Source: Lysinibacillus sphaericus
Lineage (GTDB): Bacteria; Bacillota; Bacilli; Bacillales_A; Planococcaceae
Assembly: GCF_006864135.1 (NCBI RefSeq)
Contig: NZ_SADV01000035.1
Location: forward strand, 1-38,054
Direction of reading: 5' to 3'
DNA: 38,054 nt
Shown here: positions 23,501 through 31,449 of the stretch, one piece after another
Position numbering within the stretch: the stretch's first letter is position 1
Layout: every line of letters starts with the position of its first letter
The notes under the pieces: model-generated
Told to the model about the DNA's origin: nothing
Database searches by the model: none
What the model saw: the letters and a program-made list of their open reading frames with translations, nothing else
Translations under genes and position numbers: made by a program

Positions 23501-23974
23501 ATGCCATTGCATATCGTTTTATATCAACCAGAAATTCCAGCAAATACAGGAAATATTGCACGCACATGTGCTGGCACAAATACTTCACTACATTTAATTC
23601 GTCCTCTTGGCTTTTCCACAGACGATAAAATGCTAAAACGTGCCGGCTTAGATTATTGGCATAGTGTCAATGTCGTGTATCACGGTTCGCTAGAGGATTT
23701 TTTAGAGGCATCCAAAAATGGCGACGTTTATTTAATTGAGACCTATAGCGAAGAACCATTTACGACACATGATTTTAGTGATAAAGATCGAGATATTTAC
23801 TTCATGTTTGGCAAAGAAACGACAGGTCTGCCAAAGGATTTTGCTTATGAGCGTCGAGATATGTGCTTACGAATTCCACAGAGTGAACATGTTCGTTCAC
23901 TCAATCTATCGAATACAGCAGCAATTGTTATTTATGAGGCATTACGTCAACAAGGATATCCAGGTTTACAGTAA
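23501..23974 (+). CDS. trmL: tRNA (cytidine/uridine-34-2'-O)-methyltransferase
   Basis: 157 aa, a minimal SPOUT-fold methyltransferase of the TrmL/CspR type that 2'-O-methylates the wobble nucleotide of tRNA-Leu isoacceptors. The N-terminal PEIPANTGNIARTCAGTNTS motif and the knot motifs FMFGKETTGLP and IPQSEHVRSLNLSNTAAIV are complete. The binding site AAGGAAG lies upstream of the ATG. It shares an operon with queG, so both genes modify tRNA position 34. The stop codon overlaps the A-tract of the terminator. Confidence 0.95.
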   Translation: MPLHIVLYQPEIPANTGNIARTCAGTNTSLHLIRPLGFSTDDKMLKRAGLDYWHSVNVVYHGSLEDFLEASKNGDVYLIETYSEEPFTTHDFSDKDRDIYFMFGKETTGLPKDFAYERRDMCLRIPQSEHVRSLNLSNTAAIVIYEALRQQGYPGLQ

Positions 23975-24016
23975 AAAAGAAGTTCTCTCATAGCGGAGAA
24001 CTTCTTTTGTTTTTTC
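23975..24016 (+). terminator. Terminator of queG-trmL
   Basis: AAAAGAAGTTCTC (23975-23987) pairs with GAGAACTTCTTTT (23996-24008), followed by GTTTTTTC. Confidence 0.9.
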
Positions 24017-24100
24017 GTTAGAGGTGAAAGGATTCTGTAAAAGAAGGGACACCCGTCAAGCGATGGATACAACCCTCACCCCGACGGATAGTACGTCACA

Positions 24101-24952
24101 TTACTCTTGAAATTTCAATAAAACAACGATACCTGATGGATCTTCTGTTTGGAAACCACCATCTATATCAATAACAGGAGCACCAATGGAACGGAGATTT
24201 TCTTTCATTGTAGCTGCTTGCTCTTCATTATCTAGACGCAGTGAAAATGTTTGTAAGCCAACCTGATTTTTACCAAGCTTTGGTGCGTTTTCAGAGTGCC
24301 AAGTATTTAAACCGATATGATGGTGATAGCGGCCAGTTGAGATGAATAAAGCTTGTGCTCCATAGCGAGTGACAATCTCAAATCCTAATCCTTTTGTATA
24401 AAATTCTTCTGCGGCAGCTAAATTAGATACTGATAAATGAATATGCCCCATAACCGTATCAGCTGGTAGGCCATCCCATCTACCATCGCCTTCCTCTAAT
24501 ATAGAATGGATTTTAAGAGGTTCAGTCACCATATGCACTTGGTCGAAATGCCAAGTCCATTCATTTTCAGGGCGATCTGCGTAAACCTCAATACCATTAT
24601 TATCAGGATCATTTAAATAAAGTGCCTCACTTACATCATGGTCAGATGCTCCGAAGTACACGCCATTGTTATGGAAATGAGTAATAATATTCGCTAAATC
24701 AAGACGAGTAGGCAATAAAATTGCAAAGTGATAAAGGCCAGTTGTTAAGCTCGTTTTTTCTTCTACTGTTTCAGGTTGGACGATTGTCAGTAAGGCTGTT
24801 TTGCCATCAGCAGTTAGAGTTGCTCTATGAGATTCCTGCTGTAAAACTTTAAAGCCAATGACCTCCTGATAATAAGTTAATGAACGTTGTAAATCGCTCA
24901 CTTTAATTTCAACATTTGTGACATATGTGTTAGGTTTTTCATGAAAATGCAT
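24101..24952 (-). CDS. VOC-family catechol 2,3-dioxygenase-like protein (CatE-like)
   Basis: 283 aa with two VOC modules (about residues 8-130 and 165-283). EALYLNDPDNNGIEVYADRP and LPADTVMGHIHLSVSNL match B. subtilis CatE, an extradiol dioxygenase that clears catechol and quinone-forming compounds. YHHHIGLNTWHSENAP is the other strong family block. CGGAGGTAA precedes the ATG. The upstream region has a near-consensus promoter with a CatR/YodB-type dyad over its start, supporting a catechol/quinone-stress role. No catD partner is adjacent, unlike B. subtilis catDE. Confidence 0.85.
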   Translation of the reverse strand: MHFHEKPNTYVTNVEIKVSDLQRSLTYYQEVIGFKVLQQESHRATLTADGKTALLTIVQPETVEEKTSLTTGLYHFAILLPTRLDLANIITHFHNNGVYFGASDHDVSEALYLNDPDNNGIEVYADRPENEWTWHFDQVHMVTEPLKIHSILEEGDGRWDGLPADTVMGHIHLSVSNLAAAEEFYTKGLGFEIVTRYGAQALFISTGRYHHHIGLNTWHSENAPKLGKNQVGLQTFSLRLDNEEQAATMKENLRSIGAPVIDIDGGFQTEDPSGIVVLLKFQE

Positions 24953-24991
24953 AGTAAATTACCTCCGAATTTAAGTTATCATTAATTATCA

Positions 24992-25008
24992 ACTTACTTT
25001 ATGTAAGT
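24992..25008. promoter_or_regulatory. CatR/YodB-type operator dyad
   Basis: ACTTAC-TTTAT-GTAAGT is a perfect 6-bp dyad just downstream of the -10 of the minus-strand promoter. B. subtilis CatR, an HxlR/DUF24 repressor, binds a TTACTTAC/GTAAGTAA-type dyad at catDE (from memory). No such repressor adjoins; the only family member in this window is at 945-1319. Confidence 0.65.
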
Positions 25009-25009
25009 A

Positions 25010-25038
25010 AGTGTATTTTATAAAGTGCATATTGTCAA
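25010..25038 (-). promoter_or_regulatory. Promoter of the CatE-like gene
   Basis: On the minus strand, TTGACA (25038-25033), a 17-nt spacer and TACACT (25015-25010). Confidence 0.75.
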
Positions 25039-25070
25039 GTAATTATATTGTTCCAAAAAAGAGAAGTAAC

Positions 25071-25128
25071 CGAAGTGATTCATCGGACGCCCCTAGGAAA
25101 GCACTCAGTCGTATCGGAAATGAACTCC
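25071..25128. repeat. Degenerate half copy of the ~130-bp repeat
   Basis: CGAAGTGATTCATCGGACGC followed by CCCTAGGAAAGCACTCAGTC and ATCGGAAATGAACTCC matches the second half of the full copy at 27081-27210. The first half is absent. Confidence 0.7.
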
Positions 25129-25200
25129 TTACTATGCCGAAGAGCCAACTTTATTTAAGAGGGCACCTTATTTCATCACAATAGTTTAGCCACAACAAAA

Positions 25201-25235
25201 AAATCACTAAGCATATATTCATGCTTAGTGATTTT
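25201..25235 (-). terminator. Terminator of the 30-aa minus-strand gene
   Basis: AAATCACTAAGCAT (25201-25214) pairs exactly with ATGCTTAGTGATTT (25221-25234). On the minus strand the stem runs into eight T, just after the stop codon of the gene at 25245. Confidence 0.85.
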
Positions 25236-25244
25236 CTTGAGGTA

Positions 25245-25337
25245 TTATTTGTCTGCTCTGTAGTCGCCTTCATAACCAGCAGTGAAAATTGCAGTTAAGA
25301 ACGCAACAGTTACACCAATAATTAATAGTAAACTCAT
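25245..25337 (-). CDS. 30-aa single-pass membrane protein
   Basis: It reads MSLLLIIGVTVAFLTAIFTA and continues GYEGDYRADK, one membrane helix followed by a short charged tail. GAGGAGGG precedes the ATG at an ideal distance, and a strong terminator follows the stop. Together these make a real gene very likely despite its size. The shape resembles small respiratory-complex or regulatory membrane peptides, but I recognise no family. Expression is probably independent of both neighbours. Confidence 0.75.
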   Translation of the reverse strand: MSLLLIIGVTVAFLTAIFTAGYEGDYRADK

Positions 25338-25481
25338 GGAAGAACCCTCCTCAGTTTATAAAGACATCTCTTTTTAGTATAGACTATCTACTATAAAAAT
25401 GAAACGACATAGCGGAATAAAATATGTCAGAAATGGTTCAGAAATAACTATTTCGGGGAAACTATAAGAGAGGTGATAATA

Positions 25482-25658
25482 ATGGAAAAAAAGGTTCCAA
25501 ATATTGAAAACGGTACAATGGCTAGAAATTTTAAAGATTTAAAGGATTTAGGAAAGCAAATGGAGCATTTGCGTGATGGCCTAGAGCTTGTAGAAGACAA
25601 TCGAATTCCAGATCCTATTCAAGTAGATGATTATGAAGAGGAAGCGAAGGATCAATAA
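25482..25658 (+). CDS. Small hypothetical acidic protein
   Basis: 58 aa, reading MEKKVPNIENGTMARNFKDL then helical DLGKQMEHLRDGLELVEDN and an acidic tail. GAGAGGTGATAATA precedes the ATG at 25482; a GTG at 25473 lies inside that binding site. No signal peptide or membrane segment. A single gene with no recognised family, but the composition and start region look fully coding. Confidence 0.72.
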   Translation: MEKKVPNIENGTMARNFKDLKDLGKQMEHLRDGLELVEDNRIPDPIQVDDYEEEAKDQ

Positions 25659-25742
25659 GATATTACCCCTGAAATTTTCCTTATATTTCTTAAAACCAAT
25701 TTTTTGTATAATGGAACTAGGAAAAGAAAGGGGTTGTTATTC

Positions 25743-26573
25743 TTGAATTTACAATCAACAAAAACATTAGCAAACGGTGTGGAGATGCCTCGCTTTGGCT
25801 TAGGTGTTTATAAAATGACAGAGCGTGATGAGACTTTGCAGGCTATTGATAAAGCTCTTAAATTTGGCTACCGAGCTCTTGATACGGCTTCTCTTTATGG
25901 TAACGAGGTCGAGGTGGGCGAAGCTATTCGTCATTCAGGCGTTAAACGTGAGAATATTTTTGTGACGACAAAGGTTTGGAATAATGACCAAGGCTATGAT
26001 GAAACATTACGAGCTTTTGAAATTTCATTGAAAAAGTTAAATATGGATTATTTAGATTTATATTTAACGCATTGGGCAGTACTAGAAACATTTGAAGAAA
26101 CGTATCGAGCAATTGAACGTTTATATGATGAAAAATTAATTCGTGCAACAGGTGTCTCAAATCACCATGAGCATCATCTACAAAAGCTATTAGCTAAAGC
26201 AAATATAGCACCAATGGTCAATCAAGTAGAGGTGCATCCATATTTACAGCAAGACGCATTACGAGCATTTTGTAGTGAGCATGGAATTGCTGTTACCGCA
26301 TGGTCTCCATTAGGCCGTGGCGGAGTACTTGATAATCCAATGATTATGGAAATTGGTCGTGAAATAGGGAAGACGGCTGCTCAAGTAGTGCTGCGTTGGC
26401 ATTTACAAAATGATACACTCATTATTCCTAAGTCTGTGACACCTAGTCGTATTGAGGAAAACGCCCAGATTTTTGATTTTGAATTAACACTAGCTCAAAT
26501 GGATAAAATAGCGACGTTAAATCGTAATGAACGATTTGGGCAAGACCCGGATAACTTTAAATTTAATTTTTAG
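25743..26573 (+). CDS. Aldo/keto reductase, AKR5 type (YvgN/YtbE-like)
   Basis: 276 aa. An NADPH-dependent reductase of aldehydes such as methylglyoxal. The AKR tetrad is visible: Asp in ALDTASLYGNE, Tyr in the same block, Lys in VTTKVWNNDQGYD and His in LYLTHWAVL. The NADP-binding IPKSVTPSRIEENAQIFDFE block is complete. The frame is open to an ATG at 25704, but that ATG lies beside a TATAAT -10 (25707-25712); TTG 25743 with AAAGGGG at spacing 8 is the likely start. It likely detoxifies reactive aldehydes. Its terminator follows at once. Confidence 0.92.
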   Translation: MNLQSTKTLANGVEMPRFGLGVYKMTERDETLQAIDKALKFGYRALDTASLYGNEVEVGEAIRHSGVKRENIFVTTKVWNNDQGYDETLRAFEISLKKLNMDYLDLYLTHWAVLETFEETYRAIERLYDEKLIRATGVSNHHEHHLQKLLAKANIAPMVNQVEVHPYLQQDALRAFCSEHGIAVTAWSPLGRGGVLDNPMIMEIGREIGKTAAQVVLRWHLQNDTLIIPKSVTPSRIEENAQIFDFELTLAQMDKIATLNRNERFGQDPDNFKFNF

Positions 26574-26581
26574 TGCAATAG

Positions 26582-26617
26582 AAATCCCGCTCTCTAATTT
26601 GAGAAGCGGGATTTTGT
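26582..26617. terminator. Terminator of the aldo/keto reductase gene
   Basis: AAATCCCGCTtCTC-type stem: AAATCCCGC pairs with GCGGGATTT with CTC/GAG inside. It is almost the same sequence as the terminator at 27286-27320. Confidence 0.88.
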
Positions 26618-26667
26618 AGTGTTGAAAAACAAAATAATCAGGGAAATCTTTGTGGACATTCTGGCGA

Positions 26668-26798
26668 GTGATTTCCGTTCCAGGCTACTCGCTTTCCTGC
26701 GGGCGAGCGTCGAGCCGCTTCCTTCGCTCCGCTTCGTGCAGGGTCTCGTCTGTCTCGCTTTCCCGCGGGAGTCGAGTAGCCTTCCACTTCAATCAATG
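26668..26798. repeat. ~130-bp intergenic repeat, minus orientation, subtype with GGCTACTCG arms
   Basis: Inverted relative to the 27081 copy. Ends read GATTTCCGTTCCAGGCTACT and CCTTCCACTTCAATCAATGG. The interior contains CGAGCCGCTTCCTTCGCTCC and GGTCTCGTCTGTCTCGCTTT. It shares the layout (outer arms, 'gagaccct', 'gaagcggctc', 'aggaaagcg', 'ggaacggaaatc') but the arms differ, so it is a subtype. Confidence 0.8.
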
Positions 26799-26924
26799 GT
26801 AGCGTAGACTTTTATAAATTAAATGCATGTCAAAAGTGAACACTATGATTACTCACCATAATTGAGGAAAATAGTCCTAAACAGTGACGCGATTGTATAG
26901 ATGTTGTTACTATTGCGATGTTTT

Positions 26925-27015
26925 AGCAATTTATCGCTGGCGCTACGTTAACACTGCGCTTTCACACTATAATATCTGGTGCTGCCGCGTTGCTTTTGCA
27001 CAGAAAATAATTGTT
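26925..27015. repeat. Degenerate copies of the short (46-bp) repeat family
   Basis: GCTGGCGCTACGTTAACACT followed by GCGCTTTCAC, then GGTGCTGCCGCGTTGCTTTT and GCACAGAAAATAATTGTTGC. Two decayed units lie head-to-tail between two copies of the long repeat. Confidence 0.65.
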
Positions 27016-27080
27016 GCTAAAACTTCAGTTTTTCACTATAGATTAGAGCTATATGCAGAAGATACACACAAAGTGAAATG

Positions 27081-27210
27081 GTTGATTGGAGTGGAGGTTG
27101 GGCGACTCCTCGGGGATCAGCGTCACAGATGAGACCCTGGAGCGAGCAAAGCGAGTGAAGCGGCTCCTCGGACGCCCCCAGGAAAGCGCCCAGCTGGAAC
27201 GGAAATCAAC
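27081..27210. repeat. ~130-bp intergenic repeat, full-length reference copy
   Basis: Ends GTTGATT and AATCAAC are inverted; inner arms TTGGGCG/CGCCCAG are also complementary. The interior reads GGATCAGCGTCACAGATGAG, ACCCTGGAGCGAGCAAAGCG and CGGCTCCTCGGACGCCCCC. It is GC-rich against an AT-rich background and contains no gene. Related elements are common in Bacillaceae intergenic DNA. Confidence 0.85.
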
Positions 27211-27285
27211 CTCTCGTTTTGCCGAGGACCATACTTTATTTAATTTGGTCTTAATTTCTTTGACACGATAGTTTTTCGATAACAG

Positions 27286-27320
27286 GAAATCCCGCTCTCT
27301 ACCTAGAGAAGCGGGATTTT
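27286..27320. terminator. Terminator of the nucleotidase gene
   Basis: AAATCCCGCTCTC pairs with GAGAAGCGGGATTTT; it sits 5 nt past the minus-strand stop codon. It differs from the 26582 hairpin only in the loop bases. Confidence 0.88.
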
Positions 27321-27324
27321 AAAA

Positions 27325-29499
27325 TTATTTAGATTCTTTTACAAAAGGAATGTAGTTAGAAAGCATTTTTGCCATATGCGCACGTGTCGCGTTGTTACCA
27401 GGCATAAATTTGCCGTTTACGCCGCTAACAATCTTTAAGTCTTTCATAAGTGCAATAGCATTTTGAGTTTCAGCGTTATATTGAGAAATATCACTGAAAT
27501 CAGCTTTAAAACCAGTTTTTGCATCGTGTTGTAGGTTGTATGCACGAGCAAACATTAAGGCAAGTTGAGCACGAGTTACATTTGTATTAGGATTGAATTT
27601 GCCATTCACACCTTGTACAATTCCTGCTTCAGCAAGTGCTGTAATTTCTTTTTGTGTTGCAAGATTTACATTCGCAAGATCAGAGAATGTTGCTTGACCT
27701 TTTGCTTCAAGCTTTAAGGCACGTGCGATAAATGATGCAGCTTGTGCACGAGTTAAGTTTGCGTTTGGTGAGTATGTTGTTGCAGAAGTACCTTTTGTTA
27801 AATCACGGTAATAAAGATCACGAACAAAGCCTTCTGTTTCTGAGCCTTTTGCGATATCTTTAAATGGAATTGTGGCGATAATACGTCCTTCTACTTTTGA
27901 ATCAACTTTTTTCAGTGTATCTAAGTGTTCGATAAACATTTCATAGTCAATCGTACCAGGTTCACTTACACGGCCGTCCTCATAAACTTTCTTCAGTGTA
28001 TTGTAGCCGTCGCCACCTTTAGCAGTAAATGTATTTGTTGCCGCTTTATAATAGGCTGCTTTATCTAGCTCTTTACCATTTAATTTAATAGATTTTACAC
28101 GTTTACCAGCTGGTGCTTTACCGTCAAATTCTACTTGTAAACCAGAGAAGTGTAAGAAGCCACCGAATTCTTGCGGGAATTCTTTCACACTATGTTCAGC
28201 AATTTCATAGATTTCAGCACCTTTTAATTTTACGATGCCAAGAGCATTACCGAATGGCATAACTGTCATAACTTCGCCTACAGTGATATCTCCTGCATCA
28301 ATGCTTGCGCGGATACCCCCACCATTTTGGAATGCAAATTGTACTTCTGGGTCAATTTTCTTTGCGCCAGCAAGCATACCATCAGTAATTAAGTTACCAA
28401 GGTTTGTTTCTCCAGCACGTACACCCCAAAGACCACGACCACCATTTAGAGGTGACACAGCTGAATTACCTGTTGATTGATTTAATATTTTGGAAATTTT
28501 TTCTTTATATGGAGCTAAAAGTGCTGTAGCTTCAGGATCTGCTGCTACAGGCTTTTCTTTATCATTTAAAGCATGTAACTGACCGAAGTAGTCAACAACA
28601 GCACCGTTATCGTCGAATGTTAAATCTAATTCACCTAAATTTTCACTATATTGGCCTGTTTGAACGATAATTGTAGGGTTCTTAAATGGTGTTTCAGCTT
28701 TCACAGGCTTGTCTAATTTTGTATGTGTATGACCACCTACGATTACATCAATGCCTTCTACAGCTTTCGCTAGTAATTGGTCATTATCCCAATCAGCGGA
28801 GTCATCGTAGCCTATGTGTGTTAATGCGATAATTTTGTTAACACCTTGCTTTTCAAGTTCTGCTACTGCTTTTTTCGCAGAATCGATATAGTTTGCAAAT
28901 TGAACGTTAGCAACGCTTGAAATCGTAGGTGTTTCTTCTGTTGTTAAGCTGAAAATACCTACTTGTTGTCCATCGATTTCTTTAATGATACCATCATAAA
29001 TTTTACCATTTTTAAAGTCTTTTGTGACTGTTTTAAATTGTAAGCCATTGAATAAAGAATCTTTCGAAAAATCTAGGTTGGATCCTAGTAATGGGAACTC
29101 TGCGCCCTTAACGAATTTAGCAAGTGCAGCATGACCTTCTGGGCTTGATCCTAAATCGAACTCATGGTTACCAAAAGTCATGGCATCATAACCCATTAAG
29201 TTCATTAACTTCATATCAGTTTCCCCAGCAAATTCGTTAAAGTATAAAGTACCAGAGAAAACATCACCAGCATCTAAAAGAAGTGAGTTTGCATTTGCAG
29301 CACGAAGCTCTTTTACTTTTGTTGCACGCTTTGGAGCATCCTCAACGTGTGCATGCGTGTCATTTGAGTGTAGAATTGTTAATTTGAAATCATCTTTCTT
29401 AGCTGTTGGTGTTGCTTCCGCTGCATGTGCGGCAAAACCAGGTGTAGCTAGTAAACTAGCAGCTAGAGTTGTTGCTGCAATACTTTTAACCCATTTCAT
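27325..29499 (-). CDS. Secreted S-layer-anchored 5'-nucleotidase/2',3'-cyclic phosphodiesterase
   Basis: 724 aa. Signal peptide at residues 1-28 (AAHAAEA cleavage region). Metallophosphatase domain about 37-300: ILHSNDTHAH, LLLDAGDVFSG, TFGNHEFDLG and VGGHTHT give the two-metal site. 5'-nucleotidase C-terminal domain about 340-520, with AFQNGGGIRASIDAGDI. Three SLH repeats fill 540-720, marked by LTRAQAA, VTRAQLA and ATRAHMA, which bind the pyruvylated cell-wall polymer. The enzyme therefore degrades extracellular nucleotides at the cell surface. ATG 29499 has AGGAGG upstream; an earlier in-frame ATG lies in that binding site. It is monocistronic. Confidence 0.94.
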   Translation of the reverse strand: MKWVKSIAATTLAASLLATPGFAAHAAEATPTAKKDDFKLTILHSNDTHAHVEDAPKRATKVKELRAANANSLLLDAGDVFSGTLYFNEFAGETDMKLMNLMGYDAMTFGNHEFDLGSSPEGHAALAKFVKGAEFPLLGSNLDFSKDSLFNGLQFKTVTKDFKNGKIYDGIIKEIDGQQVGIFSLTTEETPTISSVANVQFANYIDSAKKAVAELEKQGVNKIIALTHIGYDDSADWDNDQLLAKAVEGIDVIVGGHTHTKLDKPVKAETPFKNPTIIVQTGQYSENLGELDLTFDDNGAVVDYFGQLHALNDKEKPVAADPEATALLAPYKEKISKILNQSTGNSAVSPLNGGRGLWGVRAGETNLGNLITDGMLAGAKKIDPEVQFAFQNGGGIRASIDAGDITVGEVMTVMPFGNALGIVKLKGAEIYEIAEHSVKEFPQEFGGFLHFSGLQVEFDGKAPAGKRVKSIKLNGKELDKAAYYKAATNTFTAKGGDGYNTLKKVYEDGRVSEPGTIDYEMFIEHLDTLKKVDSKVEGRIIATIPFKDIAKGSETEGFVRDLYYRDLTKGTSATTYSPNANLTRAQAASFIARALKLEAKGQATFSDLANVNLATQKEITALAEAGIVQGVNGKFNPNTNVTRAQLALMFARAYNLQHDAKTGFKADFSDISQYNAETQNAIALMKDLKIVSGVNGKFMPGNNATRAHMAKMLSNYIPFVKESK

Positions 29500-29724
29500 C
29501 AATAAATTCCTCCTCATAGTAAGTCAGGTGACTGGACAATTTAATCTAATTCTATCATGAAAGAAATCCACCGTCATTACCAATAATGGAAATGTATAAT
29601 AAATTTACTGTAAAAAATAGGTGAAAGAAATGTTAAATATTATATTTATACTTTTTTAGAATTATAAGAAGTATCACAAAAAATTGGGTATGGGATTTAT
29701 TGAAACGTATACTATGTATATAAA

Positions 29725-29883
29725 GTGATTGAAGTGGAGGCTGGGCGACTTCTTGGGGATTAGCGTCACAAATGAGACCGTACAGCGAAGCAGATGTTTT
29801 CTGTGCGAAAGCGAAGTGATAGCAACAACGAAACGGCTCATCGGACGCCCCCAGGAAAGCGGGCGGCCGGGACGAAAATTAAC
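29725..29883. repeat. ~130-bp repeat with a short repeat inside
   Basis: The left arm GATTGAAGTGGAGGCTGGGC and right part CGGCTCATCGGACGCCCCCA are the long repeat. Between them, after GTACAGCGAAG, lies CAGATGTTTTCTGTGCGAAA and GCGAAGTGATAGCAACA, one unit of the short family. The rest of 29500-30024 is AT-rich with nothing else recognised apart from the hairpin at 29971. Confidence 0.8.
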
Positions 29884-29966
29884 ACCACGTTATGGCGATG
29901 CGCTAATTTTAAGTAAAGGAATATTACTTTTCTCAAAGATACAATGTCTTGTAAATTTGAGCATAC

Positions 29967-30017
29967 AAAAACTGCACCTCGAATTGTTAGCTTATGTGCA
30001 ACAATTCGAAGTGCAGT
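29967..30017 (-). terminator. Terminator of the pseudouridine synthase gene
   Basis: ACTGCACcTCGAATTGTT (29971-29988) pairs with AACAATTCGAaGTGCAGT (30000-30017), with a T-run on the minus strand (29967-29970). Confidence 0.88.
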
Positions 30018-30024
30018 ACGATAA

Positions 30025-30864
30025 TTACTGCTGATCCTTTACAACGATCGCCTTATTTAAAAATGGATGCTCGAATTCTAATTGAATTGCATGGAGCTCA
30101 TAGTCGCCACTTGCCGTTTCTCTTGCTCCATACATTGTATCTCCAATAATCGGATGACCGATATGTGCTAAATGTACGCGAATTTGATGTGTTCTTCCGG
30201 TTTCAAGAATTAGATGGACAACACAAGAGCTTTTATAACGTGCTACAACTTCATAATGTGTAACTGCATGCTGTCCTGTTTTTGAAACGACACGTCTTGT
30301 TGCGTGATGTCGGTCTTTTCCGATTCCTTCAGAAATCGTGCCAGATGTAGAGCGTAAATTCCCTTGCACTTCTGCAGCGTATGTTCGAATAATGGTTTTT
30401 TCCTCAATCATACGGTCAAAAATTGATTTTGCTAAAGGATGCTTGGCTACAAGTAATAAACCTTGTGTCCCTTTATCTAAACGATGGACATGCTCCGCAT
30501 AAATGCCACCTTGCTCTTTAATATGAGCCATAACATGATTCATACAAGTGTGGGTATCGCGTGCATCATTTGGATGTGTCGACATGCCTTTTGGTTTAGA
30601 AACGATCAAACAATGGTCATCCTCATAGACGACATCAATTGCACAAACTGGTGTTGGTTGATAGCTGGATGTCGGAATAGGGAATGTGAATTTTATGATT
30701 GTGCCTACCTGTAGTGGGTCATTCCACTGAATAGGCTCTCCGTCCATTGTTGTGATAGCCTTCGCCATTCGTAATTCATGGACTAGCTTTTTACCGAGTC
30801 GCCAATGAGTGCGTAATAGATCCTCGACTGTCAAATTATTCGTATTTATTTCATAGTGAAACAT
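30025..30864 (-). CDS. RluA-family RNA pseudouridine synthase
   Basis: 279 aa. The catalytic Asp130 lies in HVHRLDKGTQGLLL, and RTHQIRVHLAHIGHPIIGD is the C-terminal family block. The N-terminal ~75 residues form an S4-like part. It is similar to B. subtilis YjbO/YhcT/YlyB-type enzymes; which rRNA or tRNA uridine it modifies cannot be read. GGAGGA precedes ATG 30864 at a spacing of 5-6; earlier in-frame codons lie in the binding site. It lies 54 bp downstream of bdbC on the same strand. Confidence 0.92.
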   Translation of the reverse strand: MFHYEINTNNLTVEDLLRTHWRLGKKLVHELRMAKAITTMDGEPIQWNDPLQVGTIIKFTFPIPTSSYQPTPVCAIDVVYEDDHCLIVSKPKGMSTHPNDARDTHTCMNHVMAHIKEQGGIYAEHVHRLDKGTQGLLLVAKHPLAKSIFDRMIEEKTIIRTYAAEVQGNLRSTSGTISEGIGKDRHHATRRVVSKTGQHAVTHYEVVARYKSSCVVHLILETGRTHQIRVHLAHIGHPIIGDTMYGARETASGDYELHAIQLEFEHPFLNKAIVVKDQQ

Positions 30865-30881
30865 AAATCTTCCTCCGTAGA

Positions 30882-30913
30882 AAAGACCGTATTCCAAATG
30901 TAGAACACGGTCT
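30882..30913 (-). terminator. Hairpin between bdbC and the pseudouridine synthase gene
   Basis: GACCGTaTTC (30885-30894) pairs with GAAcACGGTC (30903-30912), and TCTTTTC follows on the minus strand. No promoter is apparent between it and the next gene, whose ribosome binding site begins ~10 nt later. It may be partial, or an attenuator. Confidence 0.6.
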
Positions 30914-30918
30914 CATAA

Positions 30919-31344
30919 TTATTTTGCTGTTTTCGCAGCCTTCATTACATAAAAGCTTGCCCCTGCAATTAAAATAAATGCAGTTAGCGCTAAAAATGGG
31001 ATTGTGATAAAACCTAACCAGTTAATATATTGACCAGTACATGAAACAAGACCACAAGATGGTGCAGTATCAGCTAAAAAACTAAGCTTTTGAATACCAT
31101 AATGGTAAAGTGATATACTGCCACCCATAATGGCAAAAACAGCAATTGTTACAGCAATACGTGCATTTTTTTGAATAAAGGCAATGGTTGTCATAATGAC
31201 AATTGGATACATGAAAATTCGTTGGTACCAACACATTTTACAAGGTTCATAATGACGAATTTCAGAAAAGTATAAGGAACCTAGCGTTGCAACGACAGAG
31301 ACAATCCAAATAAATAATAAGCCATTTTCCACTTTTTTTGACAT
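30919..31344 (-). CDS. bdbC: Disulfide bond formation protein (DsbB/BdbC family)
   Basis: 141 aa with four membrane segments. It reoxidises an extracytoplasmic thiol-disulfide partner and passes electrons to quinones. Both redox Cys pairs are present: Cys35/Cys38 in EPCKMCWYQRI and Cys97/Cys102 in PSCGLVSC. The length and motifs fit the short BdbC form of Gram-positives. AAGGAGAGAA precedes the ATG. The usual partner bdbD is not in the window, so it is either elsewhere or encoded further upstream on the minus strand beyond the two-component genes (not seen). Confidence 0.93.
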   Translation of the reverse strand: MSKKVENGLLFIWIVSVVATLGSLYFSEIRHYEPCKMCWYQRIFMYPIVIMTTIAFIQKNARIAVTIAVFAIMGGSISLYHYGIQKLSFLADTAPSCGLVSCTGQYINWLGFITIPFLALTAFILIAGASFYVMKAAKTAK

Positions 31345-31449
31345 ATCAATTCTCTCCTTAGTATAACCATGTACTTGTTCGATTATAGTTGTTCTAGTTT
31401 TATATGTAAATCAACTTACCTAAAATAAGGTATAATCACCAAAATATGT

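Noticed and set aside
26619..27271. Several 60-80-codon plus-strand frames
   Set aside because: All are within or across the intergenic repeats; GC-rich repeats give open frames by chance.
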